Source: JAUMBM01 sp964645715
GTDB lineage: Bacteria > Bacteroidota > Bacteroidia > Chitinophagales > Saprospiraceae
DNA: 64,000 bases
Direction of reading: 5' to 3'
Assembly (NCBI GenBank): GCA_964645715.1
Contig: CAZYAO010000016.1
Coordinates: forward strand, 9,703 to 73,702
Made by a program: the position numbers and the translations under genes. Shown here piece after piece: positions 57,974 to 64,000 of this stretch; the stretch's first letter is position 1; each line of letters opens with the position of its first letter. The notes under the pieces were generated by a model, which saw nothing but the letters and a program-made list of their open reading frames with translations, did no database searches and had not been told where the DNA came from.

Positions 57974-60283
57974 TTATTCGCTTCGCTTAGGCCACCACCG
58001 GTTATTGTACCCCAGGGAGGCAGGCGTCACGTGTAGCATGGTCTGCGAAGCCGGGCGCACCAGCAATTCATCCAGCCAGAGCCATTCATCGCGCAGCGAC
58101 GGATTGGTAAATATCCATTTCCAGCGGCTGTCGGTAGCCAGCGGGTTGACCGTCCATTCGAGCAAGCCCCAGCCGTTGTTATCAAAAGTAATCACTGCCT
58201 CGCGCGTCTGCAGCTGGTGCCGGGCTCTTTCGGCTCCGCTGACGGGATCGAGTTCGAGCAGTATCATGTCTGTGCGCGGGTGCCGGTCGGCGAGCAACCA
58301 CATCCAGACAGAAAACGCAATGGGCTGCAGGCTGTCAAGGCCTGTGAGCGCTGCTTCCAGCACCACCGTTTCATCGGCCATGCGGGCGCGGAGCGCGCCG
58401 CCGCCGCGATAAAATTTTTGTTGGGGTTGCTGGTCGAATGCATTGTAGATGTATACGGCATTGCTGTCGGGGCTGCTCCATCCATCTGCCTGGCCGACCC
58501 GGGAAGCATCGGCAGTCAGCAACTGCAGGCTGTCGAGCCGCCGGTCGATGCGCTGCTGGTAGGAATCCAGCGGCAACTCGTACAAGAAGAGCGGCGGCTT
58601 GCTGTAGACGAGGCGGGCGCCGTCAAGCAGATGTTCGTACCGGTGGCGCTGCCCCTGCAGCCGCTCCTCGTCCCAGGCCATCAGCAGCGGCTTGTCGGAA
58701 GGCATATCGCCGAGGATAGCAGGCTGTCGGTAGGGCTCCAGCACGAGCTGTAGCTGGTTGACTGTCTGCCCGAGCGAAGTGCGGGTGAGCATAGCACCTG
58801 TCAGCGGCAGGCCTGTCTGCATGGACAGTGTCTGCGTTTTTTGTCCGATGAAGCCGGACAGCTGCCACCAATAGTTGTCAGAGCCTATGTTGTAGTAAGG
58901 CACGGGCAGTATGGCCTGATAGCGCCCGAAGTCGAGGCTGTCGATATCGGTAAACATGCTGCCGGGAGCATATTCCTCGATGGTGTCGAGCCGCAGGTCA
59001 ACCGATCGCGTGAAGTACCAGGCCTCCAGCAACAGTACGAGCAGCAGGCTTGTACGCACGGCTGCGCGCATGCCCCCCGCCAGTGACCAGCGGTAGAGTG
59101 CCGTGAGGGCTACGATGTTGGCGGTATAAAAAAATACCCAGGCAAAGCGGCCAATGGACCGGAACTGCCGGATGGGCCCTGCCCATTCGAGCCAGGACTC
59201 TTTGCCGGGCCATACGAAGGGTAGGCCCAGTGAAAACAGCAGGATGAGGCCGCCGCTGAGCCCCAGGGGGAGTAGGTAGCCTGTGTCCGACGCTTCGGCT
59301 GCCGCCAGCCGGCGGCTGGCGGTCTTTTTTTTCCATAAAAAACCAAGCAACACGCCCAGCGTGCCCAGCAGGGCCGCCAGGCCGATGTAGGCCTTGCCCT
59401 CGAAGCCGACGGCTTCGAGCGGCTTTATGTTGGCAGCAAACCACTGCCAGTGGGGCTGGGCCATACTGCTGTAGATGCCTTCCGGGGTAGCTTTGTAGAC
59501 GAAAAAACCCCAGGGCTCCTGGGTGCGGTCGCTGATCGGATCGTTGTGGTAGAGCCAAAAATAGAAAAATAGCAACGGCAGTAGCAGCTGCAGGCTGCCC
59601 TGCAGCAGGTATTGTGGTGTCTGCTGCCAGTCGCGCTGGTAAAGCCAGCGCAGTAGCATGAAACCAAAGATGAAAAAGGCTGCAATGGCAAAAAAGTAAA
59701 AGTGGAGGAGTGAATAGGCCCAGACCACAATACCGATGCCCAGGCTCCAGCGCCAATGGGGATGCCGGTGAAAACGCAGCAGCAGGTAGCTGAGCAAGGG
59801 GATGAGCTCGGGATGGCCCAGCCCAAAATGGGCCGCTATGCGCTCGATTTGGGGAGACAAAAAGCATCCGCCCACGGCGGCCGCAGCAGCCAGCAGAGCC
59901 GGCAGGCCCAGCGCCCGAAAGATCAGCCACAGAAAAAAGCCGCACAGCCACAGCCCCAGTAGCAGGACGCCGTGGAAGAGGGCGTAGTCGTAGCGGTCGG
60001 CCGGCACACCCAGCCGCATCAGCAGCTTGACGGTATTCGACAGCAGCGGCTGGGTATCCCCGGGGATGGCGTGCTCGCCATAGGGGTAATTCATGCCGCC
60101 AAAATGCGTGAGCGTACTGTCGTAGCGGATGTGATAGCGGTAGGCATGGTACGACTTGTAGCCATCGCCCCAAGCTTCGATAACCCGGCTGTTGCCATAC
60201 TGCCAAAAATCAGGCAGCCAGAGGGCTATCAGCCCCGCCAGCACAATCCCAAACAAAAACGAAGCGTAGCCCTGGTTTTTCAT
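57974..60283 (-). CDS. Large polytopic membrane protein (GT-C/YfhO-like architecture)
   Basis: 769 residues, ATG at 60283. About eleven hydrophobic spans fill the first 450 residues (for example FLFGIVLAGLIALWLPDF, HGVLLLGLWLCGFFLWLI, FYFFAIAAFFIFGFMLL). A soluble C-terminal part of some 300 residues of mixed alpha/beta content follows. An acidic loop after the first span (EAWGDGYKSYHAYRYHI) resembles the catalytic loop of GT-C glycosyltransferases. The length and layout recall YfhO-like lipid-linked sugar transferases, but no decisive motif is present and I leave the function open. It lies six bases after the BatA-like gene stop, suggesting one operon. Confidence 0.65.
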   Translation of the reverse strand: MKNQGYASFLFGIVLAGLIALWLPDFWQYGNSRVIEAWGDGYKSYHAYRYHIRYDSTLTHFGGMNYPYGEHAIPGDTQPLLSNTVKLLMRLGVPADRYDYALFHGVLLLGLWLCGFFLWLIFRALGLPALLAAAAAVGGCFLSPQIERIAAHFGLGHPELIPLLSYLLLRFHRHPHWRWSLGIGIVVWAYSLLHFYFFAIAAFFIFGFMLLRWLYQRDWQQTPQYLLQGSLQLLLPLLFFYFWLYHNDPISDRTQEPWGFFVYKATPEGIYSSMAQPHWQWFAANIKPLEAVGFEGKAYIGLAALLGTLGVLLGFLWKKKTASRRLAAAEASDTGYLLPLGLSGGLILLFSLGLPFVWPGKESWLEWAGPIRQFRSIGRFAWVFFYTANIVALTALYRWSLAGGMRAAVRTSLLLVLLLEAWYFTRSVDLRLDTIEEYAPGSMFTDIDSLDFGRYQAILPVPYYNIGSDNYWWQLSGFIGQKTQTLSMQTGLPLTGAMLTRTSLGQTVNQLQLVLEPYRQPAILGDMPSDKPLLMAWDEERLQGQRHRYEHLLDGARLVYSKPPLFLYELPLDSYQQRIDRRLDSLQLLTADASRVGQADGWSSPDSNAVYIYNAFDQQPQQKFYRGGGALRARMADETVVLEAALTGLDSLQPIAFSVWMWLLADRHPRTDMILLELDPVSGAERARHQLQTREAVITFDNNGWGLLEWTVNPLATDSRWKWIFTNPSLRDEWLWLDELLVRPASQTMLHVTPASLGYNNRWWPKRSE

Positions 60284-60289
60284 GCTGCT

Positions 60290-62320
60290 TTACTCTTTCC
60301 AGAAACGAAGCAACAGCACCTCTATCGCCAAAAACAGCAGTGCCAGCGCAATAGCCCAGCGCCACAGGACAATGCCCTGCTGCTGCTCGGCGACCGTACT
60401 GCCAATGGCGAGGTCGTTGCCGGTATCAATAATGTTGATGCGCTCGTCCAGCTGCGCAGCGAGATCCGCGGCGCGGTAGCAGGACAAATCGGATTCGAGG
60501 CGGCTGTAGTTAAAGGCAAAATTGTCGAGGGTAGTGTCCCTGCTGAGGAAAAGGTCGTAATAGCCTGCTTTCGGGATCTGGGCATTCACGCTGATCATCA
60601 GTCGGTTGCCTATGCTTCGTTGCTCGGGGATAAACTCATCGTCAGGCCCCCGGAGCTTGTATATCTGTTCGGCATTGGCCACAGACTGCTCCGAAGCGAT
60701 GAGCTCGTCGCGGCCGATGGTATAGGCCAACGGCCGGGTTTTGCCTGCCGAAATGGCCATGCGGTAGAGCATAGGAATAAACACCTCCGCATTCTGCGTC
60801 AGGTTGTTGATTTTTTCGTCCAGCGGGGCAGCACAGAGATAGAAGTTGCCTTTGCCTACCTGAAACTTGGCGAGGTAGGTGCTGCCGTCGCGGTAGCGCA
60901 TTAGCTGCTCTTCTTTGCGGGCGCTAAACTGTGAGAGTTTGAAATTGCCCTGACTGACGGGCAGCCGCAGGTTGTCTCGTTGGTTGAGGAAAACATCGCG
61001 GAAAACAAACTCATCGCTGTTGAGCCAGCCGACGGTGCGCTCCTGTTGCTCGTAGGCCAGCAGCTCGTTGGCCGGTATGGCCGCGAGGAAAGTGCGGTAG
61101 CTCTCCAGCCGCGCCTCCTTGGGCGGGAAGACCAGCACATTGCCGCCGCCTTCAACGTACTGCCGTAGCTCTGCCGCCAGTCCGCTGCTGATATCGGGCA
61201 GCCCGTCGAGCACGATGAGCTGGTAGGTAGACAGCTTTGCGTAGTCAATAGCCTTGCTGGCCGAGAAGCTGGCATCGAATACCCGCAAGCCTGACAGCGC
61301 AGCTGCGAGGTATCTGTTGGTCTGCCCTTCGCTGATGGCCAGCACCGGCAGCTTTTCCGCTACGCGAAAAGAAATGAAATACCGGTCATCAAACTGCACC
61401 GGATAGTCGGTGATTTTGAGCTCTACCTGCTGGAAGCCAGGTTTTTGTACCATAAGGTTGACCGTATCGATACGCTCGCCACCGGCAGGGATGGAGAGGA
61501 CGCCTTCGGGCTTCGACTGCCCCTCGTATTGCAGGCTGAGCCGCACATTGTCAACAGCTTCGGTTGAGTAGTTGCGCAGGCGCAGCAGCAGGGTGTTGTT
61601 TTGGTTGAGCAAAGGTAAGGGCGCCTCAAACCAAGCGGAATCGATGGCAACGTTCCGCTCTTGGACAGACTGCAGCGGGACCAGGCTGAGGTCGACCGAA
61701 GTGTCGCGTACGCTGGCCAAGTCAGTCACCTGCCGCTGAAAATCCGAAATCTGGTAAGCGAGGCGTATGTCAGTATCGGCTGTAGCCAGCGCCTGTTGCT
61801 GGCGACTGAGTACCATCGATAGCTTGCGGGAAGCGGGGCTGAGCTCAATCTCATCGATCAGGGCCAGCGCCTCCTCCTGACTCAGCAGCCGCTGGTGGCG
61901 GCCTTCAAAATCGTTGGTGATAATCTGGAAGCGATCTTCGATGGTATAAGCCTTTACCAGTTCGCGCGCCCGCTGCTTAGCTTTTTCCACCAAAGGCACA
62001 TCCTCGCTGAGCGCCGCCATGCTGAAGGAGTTGTCGATAAAAATGCTGACCGCCTTGCGGCCAGCCTTGACGGCATCACTTTGGGGTATAAAAGGCTGTG
62101 CAAAAGCCAGCACCAGCAGGCCGAGCGCCAGCAGGCGCATGGCCAGTACCAGCAGGTTGCGCAGCCGCTGCCGCGAGCTGCGTTCCTCTTTCAGCTCCCG
62201 CAAAAAACGCACGTTGGTGAACATCACCTTGCGGAAGCGGCGGAAGTAGAAAAGGTGGATGATAATCGGGATGGCTAAAAAGGCCAGGGCCCACAAAAAA
62301 CCCGGATATACAAACTGCAT
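60290..62320 (-). CDS. BatA-domain/VWA membrane protein
   Basis: 676 residues starting at the ATG at 62320 (MQFVYPGFLWALAFLAIPII). The N-terminal double-span BatA domain occupies about 1-85 (FLWALAFLAIPIIIHLFYF and NLLVLAMRLLALGLLVLAF). A von Willebrand A-like domain starts at IFIDNSFSMAAL (DxSxS metal site). Later a DUF4159/glutamine-amidotransferase-like segment (LIVLDGLPDISSGLAAELRQ, GGNVLVFPPKEA) and a terminal span (WRWAIALALLFLAIEVLLL) appear. In Bacteroidota such proteins accompany MoxR ATPases and aerotolerance (Bat) proteins; none is adjacent here. Role unknown. Confidence 0.83.
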   Translation of the reverse strand: MQFVYPGFLWALAFLAIPIIIHLFYFRRFRKVMFTNVRFLRELKEERSSRQRLRNLLVLAMRLLALGLLVLAFAQPFIPQSDAVKAGRKAVSIFIDNSFSMAALSEDVPLVEKAKQRARELVKAYTIEDRFQIITNDFEGRHQRLLSQEEALALIDEIELSPASRKLSMVLSRQQQALATADTDIRLAYQISDFQRQVTDLASVRDTSVDLSLVPLQSVQERNVAIDSAWFEAPLPLLNQNNTLLLRLRNYSTEAVDNVRLSLQYEGQSKPEGVLSIPAGGERIDTVNLMVQKPGFQQVELKITDYPVQFDDRYFISFRVAEKLPVLAISEGQTNRYLAAALSGLRVFDASFSASKAIDYAKLSTYQLIVLDGLPDISSGLAAELRQYVEGGGNVLVFPPKEARLESYRTFLAAIPANELLAYEQQERTVGWLNSDEFVFRDVFLNQRDNLRLPVSQGNFKLSQFSARKEEQLMRYRDGSTYLAKFQVGKGNFYLCAAPLDEKINNLTQNAEVFIPMLYRMAISAGKTRPLAYTIGRDELIASEQSVANAEQIYKLRGPDDEFIPEQRSIGNRLMISVNAQIPKAGYYDLFLSRDTTLDNFAFNYSRLESDLSCYRAADLAAQLDERINIIDTGNDLAIGSTVAEQQQGIVLWRWAIALALLFLAIEVLLLRFWKE

Positions 62321-62458
62321 GGTTATTCTGTGTCGTGTTTGCGGTGGCAACAGTCGGGCCGCTGCCGGAATTCATTCAATCAGCGCAGCAGCTGCGCGCG
62401 ATCGCAGGTGCTGTGTGTTTACCGTTCAACAAAGGTAGCAACAAATCTTTCAAAGCCC

Positions 62459-62466
62459 TACCTTTG
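62459..62466 (+). promoter_or_regulatory. Candidate -7 box (TACCTTTG) of queE
   Basis: TACCTTTG lies 19 bases ahead of the queE ATG at 62486; no TTTG is found 19-21 bases upstream. If real, the leader would be about 13 bases. Confidence 0.4.
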
Positions 62467-62485
62467 TGACGCTAATTGCACATCC

Positions 62486-63121
62486 ATGACGATCTATTTG
62501 GTCAAAGAAATGTACTACACCCTGCAGGGCGAGGGTGCGCAGAGCGGCCGTGCGGCCGTCTTCTGCCGCTTTGCGGGCTGCAATCTCTGGAGCGGCCGCG
62601 AAGAGGACCGCTCGACCGCCATCTGCCAGTTTTGCGATACCGATTTTCGGGGCACCGATGGTCCCGGCGGCGGCCGCTACCCGGCGGCGGAGCTGGCGGA
62701 GCGGGTAGCAGCCTTGTGGCCTGCCGGGCAGGCGGGGCGCCCCTATGTGGTATGCACCGGCGGCGAGCCGCTGCTGCAACTCGACGAGCCGCTGATTGAA
62801 GCTTTTCATGCGCACGGCTTTGAGGTGGCTGTAGAAACCAATGGTACCCGGCCAGCGCCGGCAGGCATCGACTGGATCTGCATGAGCCCCAAAGCCGGCA
62901 CGGAGATTATCCTGCGCAAAGGGCAGGAGCTCAAGCTGGTATTTCCCCAGCCAGGCGCCGCCCCTGAGCTTTTTGCCGACTACGACTACCAGCATTTTTT
63001 CCTGCAGCCGATGGATGGCCCCCAGCGGGAGCGCAACACGCAGTTGTGTATCGAGTACTGTCTCGCGCATCCCCAATGGCGGCTGAGTGTGCAGACGCAC
63101 AAATGGGTGGGGATCGCCTAG
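62486..63121 (+). CDS. queE: 7-carboxy-7-deazaguanine synthase QueE
   Basis: Radical SAM enzyme making CDG for queuosine and other 7-deazaguanines. The 211-residue protein begins MTIYLVKEMYYTLQGEGAQS. The cluster cysteines follow the CX14CX2C spacing of QueE (from GCNLWSG to ICQFCDTDF). The SAM-binding region is VVCTGGEPLLQ near residue 90, then FEVAVETNGTRPAPAG and WICMSPKAG. The ATG at 62486 is required by the conserved N-terminus; an open frame extends 52 codons further upstream without homology. Its TAG lies in a CTAG shared with the convergent sirtuin gene. Other queuosine genes are not in the window. Confidence 0.93.
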   Translation: MTIYLVKEMYYTLQGEGAQSGRAAVFCRFAGCNLWSGREEDRSTAICQFCDTDFRGTDGPGGGRYPAAELAERVAALWPAGQAGRPYVVCTGGEPLLQLDEPLIEAFHAHGFEVAVETNGTRPAPAGIDWICMSPKAGTEIILRKGQELKLVFPQPGAAPELFADYDYQHFFLQPMDGPQRERNTQLCIEYCLAHPQWRLSVQTHKWVGIA

Positions 63122-63819
63122 GGGAGTTGCCTGCGAATTTTTTCCACCACCCTGGGCAGGCCTGTGGTAGCAGGCTCTGCCAGCACCTCCAGGCTGCGCA
63201 CCCGCGCCAGCTCGTAGTTGCTGGCGGGGCGAGGGTCTATGTAAAAAACCTGCGCACCGGGCGGTGCATAGCCCACCAGTCCGGCAGCAGGGTATACCTG
63301 CAGCGAGCTGCCTACGATGATGACGTGCGTAGCCCTGCTGACCACCTGCGCCGCTTCCAGCATGGCAGGCACCTCCTCGCCAAACCACACAATGTGCGGG
63401 CGGAGCTGGTGGCCTTGCTCGCAGCAGTCCCCCAGTTGCAGGTCGCCCGTCCACGGGTATACAAGCTGCGGTACCCGCTCGCTGCGCACCTTGCGGAGCT
63501 CACCGTGTAGGTGTATGATGCGGCCACTGCCGGCCCGCTCATGCAGGTCGTCTACGTTCTGGGTGACAATCGTCAGGTCGCAGACCTCCGCCAGTGCCGC
63601 CAGCGCCAGGTGGCCTGCATTGGGCGCTACCTCAAAAAGTTGCCGCCGCCGCTGGTTGTAAAAATCCAGCACCAGGCCGGGATTGCGGCGCCACCCATCG
63701 ATGGAGGCAACTTCCATGATGTCGTGATTTTCCCACAAGCCATTGGCATCGCGAAAGGTGGATATGCCGCTTTCTGCGCTGATGCCTGCACCTGAAAGTA
63801 CTACGATGCTGGGGGTCAT
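63118..63819 (-). CDS. NAD-dependent protein deacylase, sirtuin (SIRT5-like/CobB class)
   Basis: Removes acyl groups from lysines with NAD consumption. The 233-residue protein has LSGAGISAESGISTFRD near residues 8-24, VTQNVDDLHERAGS near 94-107, the catalytic His in IIHLHGEL, and NAD-binding IVGSSLQVYPAAGLV. FYNQRRRQL near residue 53 provides the Tyr-x-x-Arg pair typical of desuccinylating/demalonylating class III sirtuins. The zinc-ribbon region has only two adjacent cysteines (GDCCEQGH), so zinc is probably not bound as in CobB. The start is the ATG at 63819; upstream frame runs into the repeat array. It overlaps queE by four bases at the stops. Confidence 0.9.
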   Translation of the reverse strand: MTPSIVVLSGAGISAESGISTFRDANGLWENHDIMEVASIDGWRRNPGLVLDFYNQRRRQLFEVAPNAGHLALAALAEVCDLTIVTQNVDDLHERAGSGRIIHLHGELRKVRSERVPQLVYPWTGDLQLGDCCEQGHQLRPHIVWFGEEVPAMLEAAQVVSRATHVIIVGSSLQVYPAAGLVGYAPPGAQVFYIDPRPASNYELARVRSLEVLAEPATTGLPRVVEKIRRQLP

Positions 63820-63835
63820 AACTGTGTGTTTTTGG

Positions 63836-63874
63836 TTTCTGTATTTCGCCGCCTGTGGCGGCAAAATACAGAAA
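63836..63874. repeat. Hairpin A of the right-edge array
   Basis: An 18-pair stem with one C/A mismatch: TTTCTGTATTT then GCCGCC pairs with GGCGGC then AAATACAGAAA around TGT. It lies 17 bases upstream of the sirtuin ATG. Confidence 0.7.
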
Positions 63875-63915
63875 CGTATGATGCTTATTGGCGGCATCAG
63901 CCGCCAATAAGCATT
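63861..63915. repeat. 55-base direct repeat, copy 1
   Basis: Identical to 63946-64000, period 85. It runs from GCAAAATACAGAAACGTATG through the ATGCTTATTGGCGGC hairpin to GCATT. Confidence 0.85.
63881..63914. repeat. Hairpin B of the right-edge array, perfect 15-bp stem
   Basis: ATGCTTATTGGCGGC pairs perfectly with GCCGCCAATAAGCAT around ATCA. The GGCGGC/GCCGCC core is shared with hairpins elsewhere in the window. Confidence 0.75.
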
Positions 63916-63926
63916 AATAACATCCA

Positions 63927-63953
63927 TATTTTGCTGCTGTAAGCAGCAAAATA
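63927..63953. repeat. Hairpin C of the right-edge array
   Basis: TATTTTGCTGC pairs perfectly with GCAGCAAAATA around TGTAA. The outer arm matches hairpin A while the core differs (GCTGC in place of GCCGCC). Confidence 0.65.
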
Positions 63954-64000
63954 CAGAAACGTATGATGCTTATTGGCGGCATCAGCCGCCAATAAGCATT
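63946..64000. repeat. 55-base direct repeat, copy 2 (reaches window end)
   Basis: Exact copy of 63861-63915. It contains hairpin D at 63966-63999, identical to hairpin B. The array may continue past the window. Confidence 0.85.

Noticed and set aside
58998..60206. 402-codon minus-strand frame within the large membrane-protein gene
   Set aside because: Out-of-frame shadow, rich in Arg, Pro and Ala as expected from GC-rich frame shift; the accepted frame has clear membrane spans.

Overview
The window looks like a metagenome-assembled scaffold from a Bacteroidota bacterium, most likely a Saprospiria/Lewinella-like lineage (the class is my inference). Supporting signs are TonB-dependent receptors with an STN and a carboxypeptidase-D-like N-terminal module, a DUF4249 lipoprotein, type IX secretion C-terminal sorting domains, a Bacteroidota-type Crp/Fnr remnant, weak ribosome binding sites, and several promoters of the TTTG-N19/20-TAnnTTTG class. 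Two runs of exactly 100 N (11906-12005 and 36885-36984) are scaffold gaps of unknown true length, and each cuts the genes on both sides.

Layout. 1-20 kb is housekeeping and envelope: glnS; a TonB receptor with its DUF4249 partner; a PlsC-like acyltransferase; rimM and mnmA; an RlpA/SPOR protein; cohesin-like and OmpA-like lipoproteins; a secreted M43 metalloprotease; a YihY membrane protein; infC; clpC; a STAS protein. 20-36.9 kb is a [NiFe]-hydrogenase island. The minus strand carries small and large subunits, a maturation protease, a 123-aa protein and a TPR protein, preceded by two paralogous TetR regulators flanking a 120-aa orphan. The plus strand carries hypB-hypF, a three-gene ABC importer, then hypC-hypD, a six-bladed NHL propeller, a 76-aa orphan, a DUF151 (bifunctional nuclease family) protein and the first 56 codons of hypA, ending in the second gap. 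37-43 kb holds a sterol-desaturase-like protein, tRNA-Lys(TTT), folB, a class A penicillin-binding protein and gyrB. 43.3-44.8 kb is a degenerate stretch with a 5'-truncated Crp/Fnr gene, an outer-membrane-like protein and a cluster of 51-bp repeats. 45-64 kb has a BlaI/M56 regulatory pair, a sugar aminotransferase, a PLP decarboxylase, an APH-RapZ fusion, a DUF1501-DUF1800-dihaem peroxidase operon, moeA, a large polytopic membrane protein, a BatA-like VWA protein, queE and a sirtuin. The right edge runs into an array of hairpins.

The most interesting unit is the hydrogenase island. The subunits lack a Tat signal, and the small subunit has Cys-x-x-Asn where the proximal cluster motif usually has Cys-x-x-Cys. 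Overall the sequences resemble group 2a (Huc/HupSL-type) uptake hydrogenases, the group that includes the mycobacterial enzyme oxidising atmospheric hydrogen. A TTTACTAA-containing (quasi-)palindrome lies upstream of all three hydrogenase transcription units and is a candidate operator for the local TetR proteins. No dedicated electron acceptor and no hypE are visible; hypE could lie in the gap beyond hypA. The second regulatory highlight is three 16-bp TACGA/TCGTA palindromes placed precisely around the -33 and -7 boxes of the blaI promoter. Many intergenic regions end in unusually long, often perfect hairpins; a subset shares a GGCGGC/GCCGCC core with arms that differ from locus to locus.
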